From Kaistella gelatinilytica (GTDB lineage Bacteria; Bacteroidota; Bacteroidia; Flavobacteriales; Weeksellaceae), in NCBI RefSeq assembly GCF_015679325.1, contig NZ_JADPVI010000001.1:434001-498000 (forward strand): a stretch of DNA of 64,000 nucleotides. Direction: 5' to 3'. This document shows, piece after piece, positions 15,642-24,599 of the stretch (positions within the stretch are counted from its first letter, which is position 1; the number at the start of each line of letters is the position of its first letter). A program made the position numbers and the translations under genes. The notes beneath the pieces were generated by a model, which was given only the letters and a program-made list of their open reading frames with translations, was not told the origin of the DNA and did not search any database.

Positions 15642-18314
15642 GTGGAAGAACTTATAAAACGTTTTTTATCTCTAATAAAGTTGAAATTTAGTAATTTGGT
15701 AGTGATGCTTTTTTTAGTGTTCACCAATTTTTCGTTAGCAAAACCGCTAGCTTCTAGAAATGTGATCGACAGTTTAAAAAAAGAACTCAATCGAAATTCG
15801 ATTGATGATCTGCAAAAATTTTCAATTTTTAATTCCTTAAGTATTTCTTACAGAAAAGTGTCTCCCGACAGCAGCATGCATTATGCAACAAAAGCTTTGG
15901 AACTGGCAAATAAATTGAAGTTGGAGAAAGAAAAAGGAGATGCGCTTCAAAATTTGGGGATCGCATATTTCTATGCAAATGACTTCAAAAAATCTTTAGA
16001 TTATTTATACCAGTCTTTAAGCATAAGGGAAAAAATGGCAGATTCTGATAAAATTGCTCATACCTTAAACAGTATTGGGAATGTTTACTTTAATCTAAAT
16101 AATGTTTCGGAAGCTCTTAAATTTTACAAACGATCTTTAGTACTTGCACGCAAGTTAGGCGACCAAAAAAGGGAAGCTTCCATTTTGAATAACATGGGAA
16201 GTTTGTACGTTTCTAACAATCGAATAGACACTGCTTATGTTATTTTAAATCAATCAATCGCAATACTTGAAAAGCAGCACGATTCTCCTACACTAAGCAG
16301 TTCTTATAACAATTTGGCCCTTTTGTACCGTAAAAACGAAGCGTATGAAAAGTCCTTGAAGTACGATCAAAAAGCCCTGAACATTAATAAAGAAATGGGG
16401 CGGAATTGGGAAATCTCTTATGTCTCCAATTCTATTGGTGAAACCTATTTGTTGATGAAAAATTATCAGAAGGCATTTGAATATTTTAGTGAAGGTTTAC
16501 GTGTTGCTGAAACTTTACAAAATCAAGATGTTTTGCTTTTTAGTTATCGGTCGATGACAAAATACAACAATGCGGTAGGAAATCATGCTGAGTTTGATAA
16601 TTATTTCAATAAATATGAATCAACCAAAGACGCTATTTTCACTACCCAAAATACGAACTCCATTGCAGAAATGCAGGTGAAGTATGAAACGGAGCGAAAG
16701 GAAAAGGAAAATGCCTTGCAGAAACTACAGATTACCAAAGAGCGAAGTTTAAAGAACACGTTTATTTATCTTTCTATTCTTGTTTTGGTCGCGGTAGTTA
16801 TTCTCTTTTTCCGATTCAGGGTGAAGAAAAAACTCAGTTCCAAACTGGAAATTTTAGTTAATGAGAGAACGCATGATCTGCTCTTAAACCAATCGAAACT
16901 TACCGAAGCGCAACGTATCGGAAAATCTGGAAGCTGGGATTGGGATTTGGTGAATGATCAATTGAGCTGGTCCGATGAACTGCCTATTATTCTGGGGCGA
17001 AAAAACACGGAGATGAATTGGGTTACTATTTTGCGTACTGTTCATGTAGAAGACCGTCCTAAACTCATTGAAATTCTCCGAAAAAAATTTAGTGAGTTGG
17101 ATTCCCATTTTGTTTTCGATTTTAGAATAGTAGCAAATAATACAATAGAAAAATATATTAGCGTTTACGCGGAATTAACGAAAGACAATTCAGGCAAAAT
17201 AATTTTAGTTCAGGGAAATATTCAGGATGTCACCGAACGAAAACTCGCTGAACTCGCTTTAATTGAAAGTGAAGAGTTATACAGAAAATTAATTAGCGCT
17301 TCACCGGACGCTGTTTTCAAAATAAATGAAGAGGGCTTAATTGTTTTCGCAAGTCAGCAAAGCAAAAAACTTTTCAGAATTTCAGATGAAAGTTTGATTA
17401 TCGGAACCCATATCAACGAATGGATTGTGAAAACGGATCAATTAAGAGTAATCGAAAATCTCACGTCGAAAAGTTCCGAAAAAAGCAACAGAGATACTGA
17501 TATACTTTTACAGCGAAAAGATGGAAGCACTTTTTCGGGCGAGCTAAGAACTGCGATCATTAGTGATTCTGACGGAAAATCTACAGGATTAATTGTTGTG
17601 GTAAGAAATATCACCGACAGAAAGCAAATGGAACAGCGAATTTTGCGAAATACCATTGAAACCGAAGAGCGCGAAAGACAGCGTTTTTCAGAAGATCTGC
17701 ATGATGGTTTAGGACCTTTATTATCTACGGCGAAGATTTATTTAGAATTAATTGCTGCTCGAATGGAGAAGCCTACTGAACAAAAGGAATTTATAAAAAT
17801 GACAGATGATCTCCTACTAGAATCCATAAAAAGTACCCGTGAAATTGCAAATAATCTCACGCCAAATTTATTGAACGATTTTGGACTTATCGAAGCATTG
17901 AGTGTAAATGTGGAGAAGATCAATAAAATGAATACCATTTCTGTGGCTCTCAAAATTGATGAGAACTTTCCCGAGTTACCCAAGCAAACGGAAGTCGCTC
18001 TCTACAGAATTATTTCAGAATTACTCACTAATTCCCTGAAACACGCTTCCGCAACTAAAATAGATATTGCACTTTTAAAAACGCAAAAAGAAGTGAAAAT
18101 TACCTATTCTGACAATGGAATTGGGTGCGATATTCAAAAAATACTTTCATCACCTTCGAAAGGTTTGGGCTTATCAAATATCACTTCACGCGTAAAATCC
18201 ATTAACGGAAACTGTACTTTTAAATCAGTGCCCGGAGAATATTTTAGAACAAATATAACCTTATCACTCGTTGAAGAACACGAACAATACAATGCAAACT
18301 TTTTAAAAGCATGA
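15642..18314 (+). CDS. TPR- and PAS-containing sensor histidine kinase
   Basis: A large hybrid-input kinase of about 890 residues. The order is a signal/anchor segment (about residues 12-33), TPR repeats (about 85-330, for example GDALQNLGIAYFYANDFKKSLDYL), one membrane helix near 372-392 (FIYLSILVLVAVVILFF), and a PAS_3-type domain (about 430-530). A second PAS domain (about 545-660) is followed by a HisKA_3 dimerisation helix, with the phospho-His in FSEDLHDGLGPLL, and a HATPase domain ending near 880. The frame extends upstream to a TTG at 15594; GTG at 15642 is preferred because it gives a plausible signal peptide, and an ATG at 15705 is the other choice. The stop overlaps the response regulator start by 4 bp (ATGA). 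Confidence 0.85.
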   Translation: MEELIKRFLSLIKLKFSNLVVMLFLVFTNFSLAKPLASRNVIDSLKKELNRNSIDDLQKFSIFNSLSISYRKVSPDSSMHYATKALELANKLKLEKEKGDALQNLGIAYFYANDFKKSLDYLYQSLSIREKMADSDKIAHTLNSIGNVYFNLNNVSEALKFYKRSLVLARKLGDQKREASILNNMGSLYVSNNRIDTAYVILNQSIAILEKQHDSPTLSSSYNNLALLYRKNEAYEKSLKYDQKALNINKEMGRNWEISYVSNSIGETYLLMKNYQKAFEYFSEGLRVAETLQNQDVLLFSYRSMTKYNNAVGNHAEFDNYFNKYESTKDAIFTTQNTNSIAEMQVKYETERKEKENALQKLQITKERSLKNTFIYLSILVLVAVVILFFRFRVKKKLSSKLEILVNERTHDLLLNQSKLTEAQRIGKSGSWDWDLVNDQLSWSDELPIILGRKNTEMNWVTILRTVHVEDRPKLIEILRKKFSELDSHFVFDFRIVANNTIEKYISVYAELTKDNSGKIILVQGNIQDVTERKLAELALIESEELYRKLISASPDAVFKINEEGLIVFASQQSKKLFRISDESLIIGTHINEWIVKTDQLRVIENLTSKSSEKSNRDTDILLQRKDGSTFSGELRTAIISDSDGKSTGLIVVVRNITDRKQMEQRILRNTIETEERERQRFSEDLHDGLGPLLSTAKIYLELIAARMEKPTEQKEFIKMTDDLLLESIKSTREIANNLTPNLLNDFGLIEALSVNVEKINKMNTISVALKIDENFPELPKQTEVALYRIISELLTNSLKHASATKIDIALLKTQKEVKITYSDNGIGCDIQKILSSPSKGLGLSNITSRVKSINGNCTFKSVPGEYFRTNITLSLVEEHEQYNANFLKA

Positions 18315-18967
18315 CAGACATTATTAAAATAATTTTGGTAGATGACCATCCGATTTTTTTGAAGGGACTTCGTTTAATGATCAACGAATGCAGTCAGTTT
18401 AAAGTCATCGGAGAAGCGACGAATGGGCAGGAGTTTTTGGAACTTTTGACCAACCTAACTCCAGATCTTGTTTTAATTGATATTAAAATGCCGGTGATGA
18501 ATGGAGTCGACGCAACAAAAGAAGCAATAGAAAAATATCCTGATTTGAAAATTATGGCACTCACCATGTTTAGCGACTTGAAATATCTTCGGCTTATGGC
18601 TGAAGCTGGAGCGAGTGGATTTATCTTAAAAAGTATTGGTAAAGCGGAGTTGGAGTTTGCAATAAATACCTTGAAAATCGGTAAAACCTATTTTTCACCG
18701 CAATTACTCGCCGAATTTGCAGAGTTCGATCCTGCACAATCTTCAGGCATTTTTCTGGAGGATTTAAATGAGCGTCTTACCGAGCGGGAACTTGATGTTT
18801 TACAATATATTGTCAATGGTCTATCTACACAGGAAATTGCTGATAAATTATTTATAAGTAAACGAACAGTAGAAGGACATCGTGCTAATCTTATCGCTAA
18901 AACTGCGACGAGAAATGTTGTTGATCTCGTAATTTATGCCATTAGAAATAAATTGGCGATCGTATAA
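18311..18967 (+). CDS. NarL/LuxR family response regulator
   Basis: A 218-residue regulator with a receiver domain (acidic pair in VDDHP, phospho-acceptor Asp57 in LVLIDIKMP, Thr in ALTMF, Lys in FILKS) and a C-terminal LuxR helix-turn-helix (about 150-215: LTERELDVLQYIVNGLSTQEIADKLFISKRTVEGHRANL). It overlaps the TPR-PAS kinase gene by 4 bp, so the two are translationally coupled and form a cognate pair. The target genes are unknown; the downstream receiver protein and FG-GAP protein are candidates. Confidence 0.9.
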   Translation: MTDIIKIILVDDHPIFLKGLRLMINECSQFKVIGEATNGQEFLELLTNLTPDLVLIDIKMPVMNGVDATKEAIEKYPDLKIMALTMFSDLKYLRLMAEAGASGFILKSIGKAELEFAINTLKIGKTYFSPQLLAEFAEFDPAQSSGIFLEDLNERLTERELDVLQYIVNGLSTQEIADKLFISKRTVEGHRANLIAKTATRNVVDLVIYAIRNKLAIV

Positions 18968-19098
18968 AAGAAATTCCTACAGCTTTTTTTAAGTTTTTTT
19001 CAACAGATATTTGATAAACTTGCTCTTCACATCAGGTATTTTTACGCTGTCTCACATCCACTTTTTACCCTAATTTCATCCTTTATAAAATGAGTTGA

Positions 19099-19491
19099 AT
19101 GACAAAAATAGTAATTGTGGACCATCATGTTAGTTTCCGGCGGAGCTTGCGTTTAATGTTGCAGGAAATTCCGGAAGAAATTGAAATTACCGAAATCGAT
19201 AGCAGCTTTAAATTTATTGACGATCTGAATCTTCTTTCCCCAGATCTTGTTTTGATGGACAGCAGATTATCACAACGGAGTGGAATTGAAACTGCAACAA
19301 TCGCGCTCTCCAAAAAACCAACACTGCGTATTATTCTTCTTACCATGTTTAATGAAAATAAATATGTTCAAGAAGCTAAAAATGCAGGCATAAAAGGTCT
19401 ACTTCCAAAACCGCCAAGTCTTTTAGAACTTAAAGAAGCTTATTGCGCTGTAATGAATGGCGGTTTTTATTTTCCTTCCAAATTAAAATAA
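19099..19491 (+). CDS. Stand-alone receiver-domain protein
   Basis: A 130-residue single receiver domain without output domain. Phospho-acceptor Asp54 (LVLMDSRL), Thr82 (LLTMF) and Lys104 (LLPKPPS) are kept. In the acidic pocket the usual Asp-Asp pair reads Asp8-His9 (VDHHV), so one metal-coordinating acid is replaced. It may be phosphorylated weakly or be phosphorylation-independent. It lies 131 bp downstream of the LuxR regulator and could act as a phosphate sink or as a partner of the same kinase; that is inference. Confidence 0.75.
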   Translation: MTKIVIVDHHVSFRRSLRLMLQEIPEEIEITEIDSSFKFIDDLNLLSPDLVLMDSRLSQRSGIETATIALSKKPTLRIILLTMFNENKYVQEAKNAGIKGLLPKPPSLLELKEAYCAVMNGGFYFPSKLK

Positions 19492-19630
19492 ATGGAAAAG
19501 CAGAAACTTTAAAATCACGTAAAAATACGCTTACGCAGAGCAACCAAATAAATTAACTTCGCCAGTAAAGATCTACTAAATTACACTTAATGATCTCCTC
19601 TATTTTATCACCAAATTAAAAAAAAATATT

Positions 19631-21415
19631 ATGAAAAAAAACTCCTTATTTAAGTTTCAGAAAAGTCGCACCGCTCTGTTGTGTGGGATGATGATCAGTT
19701 TTGTATCTGCTTCTTCTTTAAGTGCTCAGTATTTTACGAAAGTAAATACGGGAACGCTGGTAGAAACACCGATAAAAACATATAGTGCTTCATTTGCAGA
19801 TTACAATAATGATGGATTTGATGATGTTTTAATTGTTGGAACTATTGATGGCGCCACTAGTACTTTATTTGTAAATAATGGAGACGGAACTTTTACTGCA
19901 AAGACAGACAACGTTATTCACAGCACAGTTGGACCGTCAATTGCGTGCACTTGGGGAGATTATAATAATGACGGAAATATAGATCTTTACATTTGTAACA
20001 GCGGAAACAGTGGCGCTGCGCAATCTGTCAATTTTTTATACCGTAATGATGGAAACGGCGTTTTCACGAGAATTTTGACGGGTGATATTGTAACAGATCA
20101 GGATTGGTCATTGGGCGCAGCTTGGGCAGATTATGATAATGATGGTTTTTTAGATTTATATGTTGCAAATTTTGAGCAGCCAAATCGCCTTTATCATAAT
20201 AATGGAGATGGTACTTTTACTAAAATTACGACAGGTGCAATTGTTACCGATGACTTTAATACCTACAGCGCATCTTGGGTAGATTATGACAATGATGGTT
20301 TTCAGGATATGTATGTGGTGAACTATTTTAATAATTCTTTGCCGGGACAGAATAACTGTCTGTATCACAACAATGGCGACGGAACGTTCACAAAAAATAC
20401 CACTTCTCTCATCGCAAATGATTTGTCGGCTTCTCAGGGAAGTTCGTGGGGAGATTACAATAACGATGGTTTGATGGATCTTTTTATGACGGTAAATGAT
20501 TTCGCCGATATCAAACACAATTTTCTCTACAAAAATTTAGGTGGCGGAAATTTTGAAGTAGCGAATGCAGCTCCTTCAATTGATGGTGGAGCAGGTTTCG
20601 GATCCGCCTGGCTTGATATGAATAATGATGGTTTTCTTGATCTTACCGTTTCAAATAACGGAAGTACCGCAAAACGGCTGAATAAATTATATCTTAATAA
20701 TGGTGATGGTACTTTTACGAATCAAGCTGCAGATGATGCTACTACTACACCAATTCGGGATTATTGTTCTACTATTTCAGATTATAATAATGATGGTTAT
20801 CCCGATATTTTCACCCCTTCTTATTCTACAACGATCGTTCACGGATTGTATAAAAATAATGGCGGTACCAATAATTGGATCAGTTTGCGTTTGCAAGGCG
20901 TACAATCTAACCGTTCTGGGATTGGTGCCCGAGTTGTTTGTTATGCCAATGGCAAAGTTCAAACAAGACAGGTTTCTTCTGCTTCAGGTGAATATACCGG
21001 CAGTACGCTCGTTCAAACTTTTGGTCTTGGAACTGCAACGGTGATTGATAAAATTGAAATTTTCTGGCCATCAGGAATTCAGCAAGTAATTACGAATCCC
21101 GCAAAAAATCAGATTTATAATATTTTGGAAACTGCTACTTTAGCAACCACAGAAAATACAAATAGTAAATCTCTTTCAATCTATCCAAATCCTGCAAAAT
21201 CTGATGGAAATGTATATGTTAAATCAATGAAAAGTGGGAACTATGATTTGACCTTAACCAATTATGTGGGTCAACGAATTAAGAATTTAAAAGTTAACCT
21301 TGAAAGCGGAAAAAGTAAATCAATAAATCTCGGATTGTTACAGCCAGGAGTTTATATCATCTCCGCTTCAAATAAAGAAGATCGATCTTCCCAAAAGCTG
21401 ATCATCACAAAATAA
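19631..21415 (+). CDS. Secreted FG-GAP/VCBS repeat protein with ASPIC domain and T9SS sorting domain
   Basis: A 594-residue exported protein. It begins with a signal peptide (about residues 1-32, ending SLSAQ). Seven or so FG-GAP/VCBS repeats follow (about 45-390), each with the calcium-binding pattern DYNNDGFDD or DYDNDGFLDLY. An ASPIC/UnbV domain comes next (about 410-470, IGARVVCYANGKVQTRQVSSASGEYTGS), and a T9SS type A sorting domain (about 515-594, SIYPNPAKS to QKLIITK). It is predicted to be exported to the cell surface by the type IX system. A strong terminator follows. Confidence 0.85.
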   Translation: MKKNSLFKFQKSRTALLCGMMISFVSASSLSAQYFTKVNTGTLVETPIKTYSASFADYNNDGFDDVLIVGTIDGATSTLFVNNGDGTFTAKTDNVIHSTVGPSIACTWGDYNNDGNIDLYICNSGNSGAAQSVNFLYRNDGNGVFTRILTGDIVTDQDWSLGAAWADYDNDGFLDLYVANFEQPNRLYHNNGDGTFTKITTGAIVTDDFNTYSASWVDYDNDGFQDMYVVNYFNNSLPGQNNCLYHNNGDGTFTKNTTSLIANDLSASQGSSWGDYNNDGLMDLFMTVNDFADIKHNFLYKNLGGGNFEVANAAPSIDGGAGFGSAWLDMNNDGFLDLTVSNNGSTAKRLNKLYLNNGDGTFTNQAADDATTTPIRDYCSTISDYNNDGYPDIFTPSYSTTIVHGLYKNNGGTNNWISLRLQGVQSNRSGIGARVVCYANGKVQTRQVSSASGEYTGSTLVQTFGLGTATVIDKIEIFWPSGIQQVITNPAKNQIYNILETATLATTENTNSKSLSIYPNPAKSDGNVYVKSMKSGNYDLTLTNYVGQRIKNLKVNLESGKSKSINLGLLQPGVYIISASNKEDRSSQKLIITK

Positions 21416-21470
21416 TATTTGAAAAGTATTATTAATCAAGACTGAAAATTACACTTTACTGCAATTTATA

Positions 21471-21504
21471 CCTCTCAAATCATTTTGGATTTGAGAGGTT
21501 TTTT
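21471..21504 (+). terminator. Terminator after the FG-GAP gene
   Basis: CCTCTCAAATC, loop ATTTTG, GATTTGAGAGG, TTTTTT. It is a perfect 11-bp stem. Confidence 0.9.
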
Positions 21505-21553
21505 ATACATTTAAATTGGCATCAGAAATGTTAAAAAATTTCCATTTTCGAAG

Positions 21554-21572
21554 TCTCGTCCAAGAGACGAGA
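21554..21572. repeat. Short perfect hairpin TCTCGTC/GACGAGA
   Basis: A 7-bp inverted repeat with loop CAAGA lies in the 340-bp gap between the FG-GAP gene and the S24 repressor gene. There is no T run; the role is unknown. Nothing else is seen in this gap apart from the terminator. Confidence 0.4.
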
Positions 21573-21755
21573 CGAGTTTTGGGGATTTTAGAATTAGATT
21601 ATTATTTAGCCTGAGTTTCCAAGCCTTGAATTTTCGGTTTTTTTGTTTCAAGACAAAAGGATAAGAGAAAGAATTTCCACCCACCTTAATTTTCCCTGGA
21701 AAATCTTAATCTTCCTTCATCCCTTAATCATCTTAATGTTGAAAAATCCTAAAAG

Positions 21756-22517
21756 TTATTTTCTTTTAATCAAATCAATCTCCTTCTTCAAACTCAAAAA
21801 CATCTCCTTCACCGTCATCATATCCAAAGTTTCCGTTTCAAATTCGGCCGTGTTAATACTGCACGCATATTCCCAAATCTCTACCAGGTCAGAAAGTTTA
21901 ATATCATAAGGTTTATACAGCGGATTATCTGAACTCACCGTGATATTTCTCGACGTTTTCTTTTCAAATCTTTTGTAAACAACACCTTCATTTTGAGTGA
22001 TAAAAATATAGGTTTTGTTGTTTTTCAGATCATTCACATTTTCCACATATTTCCCTACGATATACGTTCCATTTTTAAAAGGCGGCATCGAATCTCCTGT
22101 TGCGGGAAAAGCCCGGAATTTTCCGTTCCTCAAAAAAGGAAGAGAAATGGTTTGCAACTTTTCAATATATTCCGGATCACTGTAACCTTGAAGATAACCC
22201 ATTTGAGCTTTTTCCGGAATAATTTCTATTTTGTTTTCCCCTTTTTCATCTACCATGATCGGAAGAATAACGCGGTTATCCGGCAACTGCATCATCTTTT
22301 CCAAAGAGTATTTTCGAACATCCATTCCCACCAGTAAATCAATACTCACGCGGTAATATTTAGAGATCCGAATGAGAAGTTCAATAGGCGGTTCTGTCGC
22401 GCCATCTTCATATTTTGCGTACCGTCCGCGCGTAATGATAAGGTCGTCGGCGATTTTCTGTTGCGAGTATTTTTGCTGAGCTCTCAGATACCGCATGTTT
22501 TCTGCTAAAATTGACAT
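21756..22517 (-). CDS. XRE-family repressor with S24 (LexA-like) peptidase domain
   Basis: A 253-residue regulator with an N-terminal helix-turn-helix (about residues 5-60, YSQQKIADDLIITRGRYAKYEDG) and a C-terminal S24 autoprotease domain (about 135-220). Both catalytic residues are visible: Ser143 in ATGDSMPP and Lys182 in GVVYKRF. By family, such repressors cleave themselves when RecA filaments form and so derepress DNA-damage genes. I could not identify the Ala-Gly cleavage site with confidence. It is divergent from dinB across 62 bp that carry two 16-bp direct repeats, the likely operators, so it probably represses itself and dinB. Confidence 0.8.
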   Translation of the reverse strand: MSILAENMRYLRAQQKYSQQKIADDLIITRGRYAKYEDGATEPPIELLIRISKYYRVSIDLLVGMDVRKYSLEKMMQLPDNRVILPIMVDEKGENKIEIIPEKAQMGYLQGYSDPEYIEKLQTISLPFLRNGKFRAFPATGDSMPPFKNGTYIVGKYVENVNDLKNNKTYIFITQNEGVVYKRFEKKTSRNITVSSDNPLYKPYDIKLSDLVEIWEYACSINTAEFETETLDMMTVKEMFLSLKKEIDLIKRK

Positions 22518-22520
22518 TGC

Positions 22521-22536
22521 TATAAATTATACCAAC
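22521..22536. promoter_or_regulatory. Candidate operator repeat 1 (S24 repressor)
   Basis: TATAAATTATACCAAC shares 12 of 16 bases with the repeat at 22555-22570 in the same orientation, 34 bp apart. It sits between the -7 box and the start codon of the repressor gene. Confidence 0.5.
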
Positions 22537-22543
22537 AAAGATA
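22536..22543 (-). promoter_or_regulatory. -7 box of the S24 repressor gene
   Basis: The + strand CAAAGATA reads TATCTTTG on the minus strand, a full TAnnTTTG match 18 bp before the start codon at 22517. Confidence 0.5.
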
Positions 22544-22554
22544 CAAAAATTTGA

Positions 22555-22570
22555 TATAAATCGTACTAAT
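22555..22570. promoter_or_regulatory. Candidate operator repeat 2 (S24 repressor)
   Basis: TATAAATCGTACTAAT is the second copy of the direct repeat. It overlaps the dinB -7 box, so binding would block dinB transcription. Confidence 0.5.
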
Positions 22571-22574
22571 TTTG
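22567..22574 (+). promoter_or_regulatory. -7 box of dinB
   Basis: TAATTTTG matches TAnnTTTG and ends 5 bp before the dinB ATG at 22580, which implies a leaderless or nearly leaderless mRNA. Confidence 0.55.
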
Positions 22575-22579
22575 TCCAC

Positions 22580-23728
22580 ATGGAAAGAGCAATTGCACAT
22601 ATGGATCTGGACACTTTTTTTGTGTCTTGCGAAAGGTTACAGGAACCAAAACTGAACGGAATTCCCGTCATCATCGGAGGTGGCGATCGTGGAGTAGTCG
22701 CGTCTTGCTCCTACGAAGCGCGCTATTTTGGCGTACGTTCTGCAATGCCAATTAAGATGGCTTTAAGGTTATGTCCGGAAGCTAAAGTTATTCGTGGAGA
22801 CTACGAAAGATATTCAAAATTCTCCAAAGAAGTCACCGAAATTATTCAGGAAAAAGTCCCGGTTTTAGAAAAAGCCAGCATCGATGAATTTTATATGGAT
22901 CTCTCTGGAATGGATCAATTTTTTGGGTGTTATCAATGGACCAAAGAAATTGCAGATTCTGTCACGAAAAATACAGGTTTGCCCATCAGTTTTGCTTTGT
23001 CCACGAACAAGACAGTTTCCAAAATCGGGACTGGAGAATCGAAACCTGTCGGAAGATTAGATATTCCGGCTCAAAATATAAAACCTTTCCTAAATCCTTT
23101 ATCGGTGCGCAAAATCCCGATGGTGGGAGACGTCACTTTCCAATTGCTTTCCCGCGTCGGAATTCGAACCATTCAGACTTTATCAGAAATGCCAGTTCTT
23201 GTTTTGCAGCAAATGATCGGTAAAAATGGGGGCGAACTCTGGAAAAAAGCTAACGGAATTGATCTCACACCAGTTGTCCCGTATTCCGAAAGAAAATCAC
23301 TCTCCAGCGAACATACTTTTACAAATGATACCATGGATATTTTCGAATTAAAGAGATTAATTTCTGCCATGGCCGAATCTTTAGCTTATCAACTTCGACA
23401 AGAAAAATGGCTGACTTCCACCGTAGTTTTAAAAATTCGCTATGCCAATTTCGATACCGAAACCAAACAGTGTAAAATTTCTTATACATCGATCGATCAC
23501 ACTTTAGCCAGAGTCGCGCTGGATTTATTTGAAAGACTTTACACGCGGCGAATGCGACTGCGATTGATTGGATTACGGTTTACGAATCTGGTTCACGGAA
23601 CCTATCAAATGAATTTATTTGAAGACAGCGAAGAACTCATGAATCTCTATCAAGCTATGGATCGCATGAAAAACCGCTTCGGTAAAAATGCTCTAGGACG
23701 AGCTTCGGGATTTGAGTTGGTTTGTTGA
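22580..23728 (+). CDS. dinB: Y-family DNA polymerase IV
   Basis: A 382-residue translesion polymerase. The palm acidic residues are in AHMDLDTFFVSCE (Asp8, with Phe13 as likely steric gate) and in KASIDEFYMDLSG. Other family markers are VVASCSYEARYFGVRSAMP and RLCPEAKVIRGDYERY. The little-finger domain ends with LIGLRFTNL, and a clamp-binding motif QMNLF is near residue 350. It would copy damaged DNA with low fidelity, tethered by DnaN. The gene is divergent from the S24 repressor gene and is likely damage-inducible. Confidence 0.9.
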   Translation: MERAIAHMDLDTFFVSCERLQEPKLNGIPVIIGGGDRGVVASCSYEARYFGVRSAMPIKMALRLCPEAKVIRGDYERYSKFSKEVTEIIQEKVPVLEKASIDEFYMDLSGMDQFFGCYQWTKEIADSVTKNTGLPISFALSTNKTVSKIGTGESKPVGRLDIPAQNIKPFLNPLSVRKIPMVGDVTFQLLSRVGIRTIQTLSEMPVLVLQQMIGKNGGELWKKANGIDLTPVVPYSERKSLSSEHTFTNDTMDIFELKRLISAMAESLAYQLRQEKWLTSTVVLKIRYANFDTETKQCKISYTSIDHTLARVALDLFERLYTRRMRLRLIGLRFTNLVHGTYQMNLFEDSEELMNLYQAMDRMKNRFGKNALGRASGFELVC

Positions 23729-23805
23729 AATGTACAAAATAATGTCATATTCGATAAACATAAATAAAATAAATCTGGCAGGTTTCATTATAGCGAAACT
23801 TTGTT

Positions 23806-23813
23806 TACCTTTG
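23806..23813 (+). promoter_or_regulatory. -7 box of the toxin-antitoxin operon
   Basis: TACCTTTG matches TAnnTTTG 17 bp before the toxin ATG at 23831. Its position argues against the upstream TTG at 23801 as the start codon. Confidence 0.45.
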
Positions 23814-23830
23814 AATTAACCGAATATCTA

Positions 23831-24187
23831 ATGAAAAATCTTTTTGAAATTATCTTTTTAGAGGAAGTATTTCAGTTTTTAAGTGGACTTGAAAAAAAGC
23901 ATTATGAAAAAATTCTTTACAATATTCGTAAGTCTCAAATCAGTCATGATCCGGAACTTTTTAAAAAATTGACAGATGAAATTTGGGAATTTAGAACGCT
24001 TTATCAAGGTCTTCAATACCGGCTTCTTGCATTTTGGGATAAAACTTCTCCCACACAAACACTGGTTATTTCAACCCATGGATTTATAAAGAAGAGAAGT
24101 AAAGTTCCTGATAATGAAGTTCAAAAAGCAACTAATGCAAGAGTTAAATATTTTGCAGATCAACAATTAAAAAATAAGAAAAAATGA
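23831..24187 (+). CDS. RelE/HigB-type toxin (phage Gp49-like)
   Basis: A 118-residue toxin of the Gp49-like/HigB branch of the RelE superfamily, which cleaves mRNA on the ribosome. The typical core is LTDEIWEFRTLYQGLQYRLLAFWDK followed by LVISTHGFIKKRSKVPDNEVQKATNARVKYF. The ATG at 23831 is chosen because a -7 box overlaps the upstream TTG. The stop overlaps the antitoxin start by 4 bp (ATGA). The toxin-first order is the higBA arrangement. Confidence 0.8.
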   Translation: MKNLFEIIFLEEVFQFLSGLEKKHYEKILYNIRKSQISHDPELFKKLTDEIWEFRTLYQGLQYRLLAFWDKTSPTQTLVISTHGFIKKRSKVPDNEVQKATNARVKYFADQQLKNKKK

Positions 24188-24498
24188 AAACATATACTTT
24201 AAATCAAGTTCAAGATCAATTGATAGGAGAAATCGGAACCACTGAACGTGACCTATTTGAATATGAACTTCAAATGGATTTAATTGGTAAGGCAATAAAG
24301 GAAACCAGAATTGAAAGAAATTTGACCCAAGAAGAATTAGGGAAATTAGTAGGAGTACAAAAAGCTCAAATATCCCGATTAGAAAGTAACGCCAGTAATG
24401 CAACAATAGACACTTTATTGAAAGTTTTCACTGCTTTAAAGGCCAAAGTAAAATTACAGGTAGAACTGCCAAATTTGAATATTAGTGTGGGAAAATAG
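24184..24498 (+). CDS. XRE-family antitoxin (HigA-like)
   Basis: A 104-residue protein with a Cro/CI helix-turn-helix at about residues 35-90 (IKETRIERNLTQEELGKLVGVQKAQISRLESNASNATIDTLL). The N-terminal part (DLFEYELQMDLIGKAIKE) is a typical toxin-binding extension. It should neutralise the upstream toxin and autoregulate the operon. It is translationally coupled to the toxin gene by a 4-bp overlap. Confidence 0.8.
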   Translation: MKTYTLNQVQDQLIGEIGTTERDLFEYELQMDLIGKAIKETRIERNLTQEELGKLVGVQKAQISRLESNASNATIDTLLKVFTALKAKVKLQVELPNLNISVGK

Positions 24499-24599
24499 TA
24501 TAATTAAATATATTCATATTATAAGATTGAAAGTATTAAAAAAAACTCCTTCATCCCAAATCTTAAAATTGATAAACAGTAAAAATCTCAAACTAAAAA

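Noticed and set aside
20156..20518. Long antisense frame inside the FG-GAP gene
   Set aside because: It is opposite repeated Asp/Asn-rich calcium-binding codons, which produce Ile/His-rich antisense frames. The sense gene is clear.
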